The notes under the pieces are model-generated. The model worked only from the letters and a program-made list of their open reading frames with translations. It was not told the DNA's origin and did no database searches. Shown here piece by piece: positions 1 through 6,431 of a stretch of DNA of 10,815 bases; the first letter of the stretch is position 1; each line of letters starts with the position of its first letter. The position numbers and the translations under genes are program-made. The stretch is from an uncultured Oscillospiraceae bacterium (lineage in GTDB: Bacteria > Bacillota > Clostridia > Oscillospirales > Ruminococcaceae): contig CAJMEU010000097.1 of the NCBI GenBank assembly GCA_905212515.1, positions 1 through 10,815 on the forward strand, in the 5' to 3' direction.

Positions 1-77
1 TTTCCTCCACCAGCATCGTCGAGGGCGGCGCCCACGATGTGGTGCTGAAGAACAAAGCCACCACCGTCACCGAATAA
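1..77 (+). CDS. C-terminal end of an unidentified protein (partial)
   Basis: One frame (codons starting at base 3) is open from the window edge to a TAA at 75-77 and encodes about 24 residues ending in ...KNKATTVTE. It counts as a real gene end because a strong intrinsic terminator follows 9 bases after the stop and the codon use is GC-rich like the genes downstream. Too little protein is left to recognise a family, and I assign no function. It is not part of the sipL operon, because the terminator separates them. Confidence 0.6.
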   Translation, partial: SSTSIVEGGAHDVVLKNKATTVTE

Positions 78-86
78 AATTCTTTG

Positions 87-121
87 AAAACCGGCTGTTT
101 CAGCGAAACAGCCGGTTTTTT
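87..121 (+). terminator. Intrinsic terminator of the upstream partial gene
   Basis: A perfect 15-bp stem (87-101 with 105-119) has a 3-base loop (AGC) and runs into six T residues at 116-121. It ends the transcript of the partial gene and insulates the sipL-spoIVA unit. The longest open frame of the next gene begins inside this hairpin at 84, which is one reason to reject that upstream start. Confidence 0.92.
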
Positions 122-197
122 CTGCCCATTTTCGCGCATAGCAGGCTTGTTTGCTGAATATAGATTCCACAGAACTGCGAAAGGGGCGACGAGACGT

Positions 198-1724
198 ATG
201 GAGTTGAAGGTGTACAAAGATACCGTCACAGCGGCCCAGAGCATTTGCGATACCAAATTGGAACTGCCGGTGGAGACCGAGATCCTGATCCCGGATTATC
301 TGCCGCAGGTATTTAAGATCGTGAAATGCTTTGTGCTGCCGGTTGTACTGCAAAAGCAGGTGCTGACGGGCAGGCTCACCATCGAGGGCTATCTGCGCTG
401 TGTGGTGTATTATCAGGCGGAGGAAGAGGGCAGCTTGTGCCAGACCGAGCAGAAACTTCCCTTTACCAAACAGGTGGAGCTGCAGCCCGGCGCGGCCCAG
501 GGCGAGGCCAGCGTGCAGGTGTCCGGCGAGGTGGAGTACATCAACTGCCGCGCCCTCAGCGGACGGCGCGTGGATGTGCGCGGCGCCTTTGTGCTGCATG
601 TGGACGCCGTTGCCCAGCAGGACAGCGAAGTGATCACCGCGCTGTCGGGGGCCGGCGTACAGCAGAAGACCATCACCTTATCCGGCACCAAAACGGTGGG
701 CATGGGCGAAAAGCTCGTCACCGCCGAAGAGCCGGTGAACTTCGAGCAGGAGCCCCAGGCCATCCTGTCCACGCCCTGCACCGCAGAGGTGGAGGACGTC
801 AAGCTGGTGGGCGGCAAGGCCGTGGTCAAGGGCGCCATCCATGTGGATGTGGTGTACCGCTCCGCGGCGGGGTATCACCTGCAGCATCAGGCGGTCAGCG
901 TTCCTTTCAACGAGATCGTGGAGGTGGACGGCGCCGCCGAGGACTGCCGCGGCTTTGCTATCGTCGAGCCCACGGGCTGCACCATCGCCCAGGCCGAGGA
1001 AGAGGGGGCCGCGCCCCAGATCGCCCTGTCGGTGACGGCGCTGGTGTGGGTGAAGGTCTGGCGCCCGGTACAGACGGTGGCCGTGTGCGACGCCTTCAGC
1101 ACCGCCGAGGAGATGGAGCTGTCCAGCGGCACCGTGGTGCTGGAAGAGGCGGGCGAGCCTTTCCGCCAGCGGGTGGAGGCCTCGGCCACCGGCCAAATGC
1201 CTGACGCCCACGCCCGCGTGCTGGACGCGCTGGCCACCGCACTGCCGCTGGAGCTGATCGAGGACGCGGGCGGCAGCATCCTGCGGGGACGCGTGGTGGC
1301 TCATGTGCTGTGCGAAAACGAGATGGGCGAGGTGGACTGCTACGACAAGACCTGCGAATACACGCTGCCCATGCGCTGGGACATCCCGCCCAGCGAACTG
1401 ACGGCCCAGTGCACCGCCGCGGTCGAGCAGGTGAAAGCCAAGCAGACTGGCGACGACGTGACGGCCTCCATGACCATGCTGGTCAGCGGCCTTGTGTCCC
1501 AGAAACACGCGGGCACGGTGCTGGCTTCCGCCGCCTGCACCGGTGAGCGCACCAAGGCCGACAGCGACATCGCGCTGCGCATCTATTTTGCCCAGCCGGG
1601 CGAAGCGCTGTTCGACATCGCCAAACGCTACGCGGCCAGCCCCGACGCCATTGCGGCGGCAAACGAAATGGAAGGCGAAACGCTGGACGAGGCGCGCCAA
1701 CTGCTGATTCCGCAGGCGGAATAG
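198..1724 (+). CDS. sipL: SipL-like spore coat morphogenesis protein (SPOCS/DUF3794 repeats plus LysM)
   Basis: The protein has 508 residues. It has no signal peptide or membrane segment, so it should act in the mother-cell cytosol at the forespore surface. The body looks like three SPOCS (DUF3794) modules, roughly residues 25-120, 150-270 and 320-420, which are beta-rich and hydrophobic with little sequence identity. Residues 460-508 form a C-terminal LysM domain (QPGEALFDIAKRYAAS...LLIPQ). This is the layout of clostridial SipL, whose LysM end binds the SpoIVA ATPase and recruits coat to the forespore; Bacillus SpoVID is the analogous protein. The next gene, 16 bases downstream, is spoIVA itself, which strongly supports the call. 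The frame stays open upstream to an ATG at 84, but that start lies in the previous terminator. ATG 198, preceded by AAGGGG at 181-186, gives the normal MELKVYKD-type start. The ribosome site is somewhat far away (11 bases). A sporulation sigma-E promoter is expected in 122-180, but I see only a poor match. Confidence 0.9.
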   Translation: MELKVYKDTVTAAQSICDTKLELPVETEILIPDYLPQVFKIVKCFVLPVVLQKQVLTGRLTIEGYLRCVVYYQAEEEGSLCQTEQKLPFTKQVELQPGAAQGEASVQVSGEVEYINCRALSGRRVDVRGAFVLHVDAVAQQDSEVITALSGAGVQQKTITLSGTKTVGMGEKLVTAEEPVNFEQEPQAILSTPCTAEVEDVKLVGGKAVVKGAIHVDVVYRSAAGYHLQHQAVSVPFNEIVEVDGAAEDCRGFAIVEPTGCTIAQAEEEGAAPQIALSVTALVWVKVWRPVQTVAVCDAFSTAEEMELSSGTVVLEEAGEPFRQRVEASATGQMPDAHARVLDALATALPLELIEDAGGSILRGRVVAHVLCENEMGEVDCYDKTCEYTLPMRWDIPPSELTAQCTAAVEQVKAKQTGDDVTASMTMLVSGLVSQKHAGTVLASAACTGERTKADSDIALRIYFAQPGEALFDIAKRYAASPDAIAAANEMEGETLDEARQLLIPQAE

Positions 1725-1740
1725 GAGAGGGGGAAGAAGC

Positions 1741-3210
1741 ATGGAATACAGCGATCTGTATCGTGATATTACCGAGCGCACGGGCGGCGACGTTTACATC
1801 GGCGTCGTGGGGCCGGTGCGCACGGGCAAAAGCACCTTCATCAAGCGCTTTATGGAACTGATGGTGCTGCCCGAGATCGAGAGCGAGGCCTTCAGCCAGC
1901 GGGCCCGGGACGAACTGCCCCAGTCCGCGGCCGGCCGCACCATCATGACCACCGAGCCCAAGTTTGTGCCCGAACAGGCGGTGTCCATTGAGCTGGACAG
2001 CGGCGCCACCATGCGCACGCGCCTGATCGACTGCGTAGGCTACATGGTGCCCGGCGCCATGGGCCACGAGGAGGACGAAAAGCCCCGTATGGTGAAAAGC
2101 CCCTGGTTTGACGAGGAGGTCCCCTTCGACGTCGCCGCCGAGACGGGCACCCGCAAGGTCATCTGCGAGCATTCCACCATCGGCCTGGTCGTCACCACCG
2201 ACGGCTCCATCAGTGATATCCCGCGCGCCGGCTATGAAGCGGCCGAGCAGCGCGTCATCCGGGAACTGGAGGCCATCCACAAGCCCTTCGTCATTCAGCT
2301 GAACTGTGTGGCCCCGGAGAGCATCGAGGCCATGACCCTGGCCGACGAAATGGCCGGGAAGTACGGCCGCCCCGTGGTGCCCGTCAGCTGTGTGGATATG
2401 ACCAAGGAGACCATCCTCGACGTGCTGCGGCGGGTGCTGTACGAGTTCCCGCTGCGGGAGGTGGCCTTCGCCATGCCCCGCTGGGTCACCATGCTGGAGC
2501 CGGGCCACTGGCTGCAGAACGCCGTGTACACCTCTGTGCGCGGTTGGACGCAGGATCTGGCCGTGATGAAAGACGTGCGCGAGGCAAAGGTGGATTGCCC
2601 CTATTTGGAGGGCGGCCGCGTGCGCAGCATCGACCTGGGCACAGGCTGCGCCACGGTGGAGCTGGAGCTGGCCGACGGCATCTTCTACCGGGTGCTCAGC
2701 GAGACCACGGGCCTGGAGGTGGTGGACGAAGCCAGCCTGATGCCCTGCATCATCGATTTGGCCCGCACCAAGGCCAAATACGACAAGATCGCCTCGGCCC
2801 TGGACGAGGTGAACGCCACGGGCTACGGCATCGTCATGCCAACCATCGACGAGCTGCGCCTGGAAGAGCCGGAGATCGTGCGCCAGGGCGGGCGCTACGG
2901 CGTGCGGCTGAAAGCCAGCGCCCCGTCCATCCACCTGCTGCGCGCCGATATCTCCACCGAAGTGGCGCCCATCGTGGGCAGCGAGAAACAGTCGGAAGAG
3001 CTGGTCAGCAGCCTTTTGTCAGATTTCGAGGCCGACCCGAAGGAGATCTGGCAGAGCAATATCTTCGGCAAAAGCCTGCATCAGCTGGTGAACGAGGGCC
3101 TGCAGAATAAGCTGCTGCACATGCCTGCCGACGCCCGCAGCCGCATCCAGGAAACCGTGGAACGCGTCATCAACGAAGGCTGTTCCGGCCTGATCTGCAT
3201 CATCCTGTAA
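1741..3210 (+). CDS. spoIVA: Stage IV sporulation protein A, coat-basement ATPase
   Basis: SpoIVA polymerises on the forespore outer membrane using ATP and forms the platform on which the spore coat is built; it also affects cortex formation. The protein has 489 residues, essentially the family length (about 490), so it is complete. The Walker A P-loop is GPVRTGKS at 24-31 with Lys30. The sensor threonines are at 70-71 (GRTIMTTEPKF). The Walker B Asp97 lies in LIDCVGY. The family belongs to the TRAFAC P-loop class but uses ATP; where a GTPase would carry N/TKxD, this protein has VIQLNCV (184-190). The C-terminus is the hydrophobic GLICIIL tail used in membrane-surface localisation. The start ATG 1741 has a strong GGAGAGGGGG site just upstream, in the 16-base gap after sipL, so the two are translated from one message. 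The adjacent sipL product is its known binding partner in clostridia. Identification is near certain. Confidence 0.98.
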   Translation: MEYSDLYRDITERTGGDVYIGVVGPVRTGKSTFIKRFMELMVLPEIESEAFSQRARDELPQSAAGRTIMTTEPKFVPEQAVSIELDSGATMRTRLIDCVGYMVPGAMGHEEDEKPRMVKSPWFDEEVPFDVAAETGTRKVICEHSTIGLVVTTDGSISDIPRAGYEAAEQRVIRELEAIHKPFVIQLNCVAPESIEAMTLADEMAGKYGRPVVPVSCVDMTKETILDVLRRVLYEFPLREVAFAMPRWVTMLEPGHWLQNAVYTSVRGWTQDLAVMKDVREAKVDCPYLEGGRVRSIDLGTGCATVELELADGIFYRVLSETTGLEVVDEASLMPCIIDLARTKAKYDKIASALDEVNATGYGIVMPTIDELRLEEPEIVRQGGRYGVRLKASAPSIHLLRADISTEVAPIVGSEKQSEELVSSLLSDFEADPKEIWQSNIFGKSLHQLVNEGLQNKLLHMPADARSRIQETVERVINEGCSGLICIIL

Positions 3211-3219
3211 TGCATAAGT

Positions 3220-3254
3220 AAAGCGCCCCTTTCGCAGGAAAGGGGCGCTTTTGT
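3220..3254. terminator. Shared bidirectional terminator between spoIVA and the convergent lipoprotein gene
   Basis: A perfect 13-bp GC-rich stem (3221-3233 with 3238-3250) has a 4-base loop. The A at 3220 also pairs with the T at 3251. On the + strand it is followed by T residues at 3249-3252 and ends the sipL-spoIVA message. Read on the - strand, the same hairpin lies 12 bases after the lipoprotein stop codon, though its T tract is weak on that side. Confidence 0.9.
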
Positions 3255-3262
3255 ATGGCGTA

Positions 3263-4624
3263 CTATTCGTCAAAATAAAAGCGGTACTCCGCGGCAAAAT
3301 CGGCGGCCGCCTCCTCCAGGGTGGCTTCGCCCCGCGCCACGGGACCGATTACCAGACGGCGCAGCGCGTTGTCGGACATATTGGTGAAGCGGGCGGTGTT
3401 CACGGCCCGGACCGCCTCGGTAAACTGCTGTGCCAGGGCGTCGCAGTCCGCCACAGTGTACGGAATATCCTCCCCCAATTTCTGCCGCTCGGTGCGGTAG
3501 GCTCTGCAAAAATTCTCCGTCAGTTCCTGCACCGCGTCCTCATTCACCGAATAGGTGTAAGGATATGTGGTGCCGTCCATCTGCTTCAGGGCCTCGGGCC
3601 GCAGCAGCCGGGCCAGCATTTCCGCCGCCAGCTGGATGTGGGGGCTGTTGGCCCGCACGCCGGCGTACAATTCAACGCTGGCCGTGGCGCCGCCGTTCCC
3701 GTTGGGAATGGGCAAAACAATGGGGTCGATTTCCTGGTCCAGCAGGCCGAGGGCCTGGCGCTCCAAATAATTGAAACCCATCACGCATGCGTCGAAGGGG
3801 ATCTCCGCCGAGGGCACCCCCCGGGCGGGCCTCCAGACCTGAAAGCCCGTGGCGCGGGTCCATGCCTCCGTGTCCGCCAACAGGGCCGCCAGGGCCAGTT
3901 GGTCCTCGTTCAGGGCGGCGGCGCGGGCCTCGTAGTCCAGCGCCGGCGCATAGGCCAAGCTGTCGGCGCTGCCGATCAGACCGCCCAGGGGGGCAAAGCC
4001 CTCGGCGCCGCAGTGGGCCAGCAGCTTTTCCAGAAAAGCGGCGGGGGAGGGGGGGTCCCCGGCGTTAAAGCCCGCCAGGGCCTCGGCCGGTACGGCCACG
4101 CCGGGCACGGTGTAGTAAAGGGGCAGCAGGTACTGGGCCTCGCCCACCCGGCCGGCGGCCAGCACCGTTTCGTTCAGGGTGGCCTCGGCGGCAATGGTGT
4201 CCAGATAAGGCGCAAGGTCGGCGAACACGCCCGCCCGCATCTGCTTGTCCGGATCCTGGATCAGCCGCAGATTACTCGCGTCCAATACGAACAGGTCCGG
4301 CCCCCGGCCGCTCATGATCTCCGTGCGCAGCTTGGTCAGGGCGGCCTCCTCAGCCTCCATCACCTGCGGGTCGGACTCACTGTCGTCCGGCACCGTCACG
4401 AATTCGAAGGACACGTCCGGGAAAAGCTGCTTTAGCTTAATGTGCAGCGTTTGATAAAAGATATCGTCGGTCATCGGTGTAACACAGATGGTAAATGTGA
4501 TTTTCTCTTCGGAAGCAGGAACGGGATTGCTGGTAGTGGAGGTAGAAGCACAAGCGGTTAACATAAAAATGATCAGTACGGAACAAATATATCGATAAAA
4601 GGTATGGCGGAATTTTTGAAACAT
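3263..4624 (-). CDS. Extracellular solute-binding lipoprotein (family 1-like), no transporter genes adjacent
   Basis: The precursor has 453 residues. It has a basic N-terminus, a hydrophobic stretch and a lipobox L-T-A-C with Cys25, followed by a Ser/Thr-rich linker (CASTSTTSNPVPASEE), so it should be an exported, lipid-anchored surface protein. The mature part has the size and style of family 1 (sugar/peptide type) ABC substrate-binding proteins: a beta-strand opening (KITFTICVTPM), a segment like SGRGPDLFVLDASNL near residue 110, and a C-terminal helical lobe. The call is from overall pattern, not a diagnostic motif, and the ligand is unknown. The start ATG 4624 has a GAAGGGA site about 8-9 bases upstream. 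No permease or ATPase gene lies nearby, so it either works with a transporter encoded elsewhere or has a sensing role. Its leader carries a terminator-like hairpin 26 bases before the start. The first 40 codons are more AT-rich than the rest. Confidence 0.75.
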   Translation of the reverse strand: MFQKFRHTFYRYICSVLIIFMLTACASTSTTSNPVPASEEKITFTICVTPMTDDIFYQTLHIKLKQLFPDVSFEFVTVPDDSESDPQVMEAEEAALTKLRTEIMSGRGPDLFVLDASNLRLIQDPDKQMRAGVFADLAPYLDTIAAEATLNETVLAAGRVGEAQYLLPLYYTVPGVAVPAEALAGFNAGDPPSPAAFLEKLLAHCGAEGFAPLGGLIGSADSLAYAPALDYEARAAALNEDQLALAALLADTEAWTRATGFQVWRPARGVPSAEIPFDACVMGFNYLERQALGLLDQEIDPIVLPIPNGNGGATASVELYAGVRANSPHIQLAAEMLARLLRPEALKQMDGTTYPYTYSVNEDAVQELTENFCRAYRTERQKLGEDIPYTVADCDALAQQFTEAVRAVNTARFTNMSDNALRRLVIGPVARGEATLEEAAADFAAEYRFYFDE

Positions 4625-4643
4625 AGCAGCTTTCCCTTCTCTT

Positions 4644-4679
4644 AAAACAACTTCTGCGCGGGTTTTACCCGCGCAGAAG
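4644..4679 (-). terminator. Terminator or attenuator hairpin between the small secreted gene and the lipoprotein gene
   Basis: A perfect 12-bp GC-rich stem (4651-4662 with 4668-4679) has a 5-base loop. On the - strand it is followed by TTGTTTT (4650-4644), so it works best in that direction. It lies 28 bases after the stop of the small secreted gene and only 26 bases before the lipoprotein ATG. I see no promoter between hairpin and ATG, so the lipoprotein gene may depend on read-through. Confidence 0.75.
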
Positions 4680-4707
4680 AATTTTGAAAAATTTCTAAAT
4701 AATAAAT

Positions 4708-5019
4708 TTATTGCCTACCGTGGTACGTGAAGGTGTTTTGAATAATTCGAGTTGAATAGGTGAAGGGACAGTTGGTACAATAATAGTTAATAATTTGATA
4801 CTGTACATAAACTGTATCCTGTGCACCAGGAACACCATGAGTACATTCAACATACTCCGGATCAATTCGTGTGCCACCGTCAGATGTATGGAGAGTAAGT
4901 TGTCCGCAATTGGCACAAAGTGCCGCACGCGGTTGGATAGGTTCAGCGGCAAAGGCGGGCAATGCGAGGGTGAATGCGATAACACAGACCAGCAGGCAGG
5001 CGAAAACTTTGCGTTTTAT
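4708..5019 (-). CDS. Small secreted protein with paired CxxC motifs; no AUG, GUG or UUG start in the expected place
   Basis: The - strand frame encodes a classic signal peptide (KRKVFACLL...LALPAFA|AE, cleavage about residue 25) followed by about 78 residues. The mature part has CANC near its N-terminus, then C-T-H about 30 residues later, then C-T-N-C: the spacing of a zinc-ribbon or disulfide knuckle. Similar small exported C..C-CTH-C..C proteins are, from memory, common hypothetical proteins in gut Clostridia; the function is unknown. In-frame between the stop at 5035-5037 and the signal peptide the codons are AAA AAG AGG TTC ATT ATA AAA CGC, so there is no standard start. I place the start at the ATA (5019-5017) because AGAGG (5030-5026) ends 6 bases before it and MKRKVF would be a normal beginning; the ATT at 5022-5020 is an alternative. 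A TTG at 4962 would give an 84-residue form but deletes most of the signal peptide. The gene is AT-rich relative to its neighbours. It may be intact with a rare start, newly inactivated, or affected by a base-call error. Confidence 0.6.
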   Translation of the reverse strand: MKRKVFACLLVCVIAFTLALPAFAAEPIQPRAALCANCGQLTLHTSDGGTRIDPEYVECTHGVPGAQDTVYVQYQIINYYCTNCPFTYSTRIIQNTFTYHGRQ

Positions 5020-5025
5020 AATGAA

Positions 5026-5030
5026 CCTCT
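5026..5030 (-). promoter_or_regulatory. Ribosome binding site that marks the start of the small secreted protein gene
   Basis: AGAGG on the - strand, preceded by an A-rich run, lies 6 bases before ATA 5019 and 3 bases before ATT 5022. Its position supports translation starting at the signal peptide rather than at the internal TTG 4962, which has no comparable site. Confidence 0.5.
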
Positions 5031-5053
5031 TTTTTTAACGTTTCAAATAGTGT

Positions 5054-5083
5054 ACAATACGATCTGTAGATCAGGAACCACAA
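5054..5083 (-). promoter_or_regulatory. Probable promoter of the small secreted protein gene
   Basis: On the - strand, TTGTGG (5083-5078) and TATTGT (5059-5054) are separated by 18 bases. Transcription would begin about 25 bases before the coding start. A second candidate, TTTACA with TATCTT at 17 bases, lies further upstream, at about 5103-5131. Both are imperfect. Two short palindromes overlap the spacer (5061-5072 and 5070-5098). Confidence 0.35.
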
Positions 5084-5098
5084 TTCGTAGCTCCTGAT
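5061..5098. repeat. Two overlapping inverted repeats in the AT-rich intergenic region
   Basis: GATCT-gt-AGATC (5061-5072) overlaps a second inverted repeat, ATCAGGA (5070-5076) with TCCTGAT (5092-5098), whose arms are 15 bases apart. Both sit over the spacer and -35 region of the putative promoter of the small secreted gene, so they may be protein-binding sites or an RNA hairpin. The role is inferred from position only. Confidence 0.45.
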
Positions 5099-5207
5099 TT
5101 TAAGATACCATATTTATCCTCTGTTGTAAATTGACGGAAAGCATAAATTTAGAGGTTAAATGTTGGAGAAAATAATATATTTGAGCATAAATAGTTGATG
5201 GATTTAG

Positions 5208-5243
5208 TGAAAATCGCCACCATTTTTTAAAATGATGGCGATT
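5208..5243 (-). terminator. Terminator of the DUF4358-MBOAT-DHHW cluster
   Basis: The arms 5212-5226 and 5229-5243 pair with a single exception. On the - strand RNA that position is a G.U wobble, whereas on the + strand it would be a C/A mismatch, so the hairpin is better formed in - strand transcripts. A short T run follows on the - strand. It lies about 20 bases after the DHHW stop codon. Confidence 0.75.
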
Positions 5244-5264
5244 GAATTTCAAATAAAGAAATTT

Positions 5265-6416
5265 TTAAGGCGTGGCGATGCGGGCCGCCAGGTAGGTGTC
5301 GGTGGAGAAGCCGTCCAGGCTGTACAAAAACAGCACCTTGTCATAACCGCCCTGCGCCATGATTGCATCCAGCTTATCCAGGTTGTCGCGGAAATCCACC
5401 ACGCCGATCTTGGCGTAATCAGCGGTCAGGAAGGGGATAAAGCTGTTGGCGTAGCTGTCCTTCACCACCAAAATGCTGCCCTCGCCGCTGCCCTCTATTT
5501 CGGAATAGCCGTTGTTGCCCCTCAGGAAGGCGCGGTACTTGTCCCGGGTCTCCAGCGCCGCCGTGTCCATCAGCGGGCCGGCCTCCTGGGCCTTTGTGCC
5601 GTCCTTCTGGGTTTTGAACAGCGTCAGCTGGTTGGGCAGGTCATACCAGGTGATGGTGTCCGCCACAGCGTCGTGGTTGCGCGCCTTGGAATAGTTGGTG
5701 CCGTAGAACCCTTCCGCAGTCCGCGCCTGTGCCGCGGCGCGGTCGAACACCGGCAGGCCGTTGGCCTGGGCATAGGCCTCATAGGCGTAAAACGCGCCGT
5801 CGGTGGTCCAGTGGTGGTCCGTGCGGTAGAAGATATATTCGTCCTTGTGGGCGGCCAGGACGCCGCGCATGTCGTATACATTGGCAAGGCCGCCCAACTT
5901 GGCGCCCACTTCATCCAAATAGGCGTCCTCGTCCATGATGGGCGCGCGCCAGGGCAGCTTTTCCTCCAGCACCAAACTGGCCGAGGGCACGATCATCACG
6001 TCGGCCTGGCCGGGATGGCGCTCGGCAAATTTCTGCAAAGCGCCCAGATTGCGCTGGTAATACGGCCCCACTTCCAGCGCTTTGGCAAACAGATAGTGGT
6101 CGTCGCCGTACCACACGCCGTTATTCTCTGTTTTCAGCAGCACATTTTCCGTCCGGCTTTTCACGTTGATCCAACCGTCGCGGAAGGCCACCTGGTCTTT
6201 GGTGTATTCGTTGTACTGGGCCATCCAGGTTTTGTTCGGGTCCTTACTCATCACCCCGGCGATGCTGAAGGCCGGGCGCTGGGCCAGGTCGCGGTTTTCC
6301 ATTTCAGAATACCCGCGCTTGGGCCAAAGCTCGTCCAGAATGGCAAAACCCATCAGGAAAGCGAGGAACAGCACCACGATGGGGTAAGCTTTCAGCTGTC
6401 TGCATAAATTTTTCAT
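5265..6416 (-). CDS. DHHW family protein (AlgX/AlgJ-like, SGNH-hydrolase fold), partner of the MBOAT acyltransferase
   Basis: The protein has 383 residues with one N-terminal membrane anchor (about 9-27), so the catalytic domain is outside the membrane. The signature TDHHWTTDGA at about 199-208 (Asp200, His201, His202, Trp203) names the family. A second motif, VVKDSYANSF at about 317-326, carries the likely catalytic Ser321. The D-x-H and S pair is the layout of AlgX/AlgJ and other SGNH-type enzymes that handle O-acetyl groups on exopolysaccharides. Family knowledge says such proteins work with an MBOAT protein that delivers the acyl group across the membrane, and that gene is immediately upstream with a 13-base gap. 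The start is ATG 6416, 8 bases after the GGAGG of the ribosome site; the open frame extends 3 codons further to a GTG that falls inside that ribosome site and is rejected. The polymer acted on is unknown. It is the last gene of the cluster before a terminator. Confidence 0.9.
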   Translation of the reverse strand: MKNLCRQLKAYPIVVLFLAFLMGFAILDELWPKRGYSEMENRDLAQRPAFSIAGVMSKDPNKTWMAQYNEYTKDQVAFRDGWINVKSRTENVLLKTENNGVWYGDDHYLFAKALEVGPYYQRNLGALQKFAERHPGQADVMIVPSASLVLEEKLPWRAPIMDEDAYLDEVGAKLGGLANVYDMRGVLAAHKDEYIFYRTDHHWTTDGAFYAYEAYAQANGLPVFDRAAAQARTAEGFYGTNYSKARNHDAVADTITWYDLPNQLTLFKTQKDGTKAQEAGPLMDTAALETRDKYRAFLRGNNGYSEIEGSGEGSILVVKDSYANSFIPFLTADYAKIGVVDFRDNLDKLDAIMAQGGYDKVLFLYSLDGFSTDTYLAARIATP

Positions 6417-6424
6417 CCGGCGCA

Positions 6425-6431
6425 CCTCCTC
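6425..6431 (-). promoter_or_regulatory. Ribosome binding site fixing the start of the DHHW gene
   Basis: GAGGAGG on the - strand overlaps the TGA stop of the MBOAT gene (6432-6430) and lies 8 bases before ATG 6416. The longer GTG start at 6425 would lie within this site, so ATG 6416 is the start. The overlap suggests translational coupling of the two genes. Confidence 0.85.

Noticed and set aside
136..164. Possible sigma-E promoter for sipL (GCATA at 136-140 and AATATAGA at 157-164)
   Set aside because: Spacing is roughly right and the gene should be sigma-E controlled, but the -10 matches the CATACA-type consensus at only about half of its positions, so it is not annotated as a feature.
84..197. 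N-terminal extension of SipL from ATG 84
   Set aside because: The start lies inside the terminator of the previous gene and the extra 38 residues do not resemble the family. ATG 198 gives the expected N-terminus.
678..2934. Long minus-strand open frames opposite sipL and spoIVA (367 and 483 codons)
   Set aside because: They lie antisense to well-identified genes. Their translations are rich in His, Gly, Gln, Arg and Ala without domain pattern, as expected from GC-rich third codon positions read in reverse.
3251..4435. 394-codon plus-strand open frame opposite the solute-binding lipoprotein gene
   Set aside because: The opposite strand has a lipobox, a ribosome site and a sensible protein. 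This frame begins in the spoIVA terminator and has the low-complexity Gly/Gln/His/Arg composition of an antisense shadow.
4795..5097. 100-codon plus-strand open frame with several cysteines
   Set aside because: It is antisense to the small secreted protein gene, whose frame has a signal peptide and paired CxxC motifs. The plus frame has no ribosome site and no terminator of its own.
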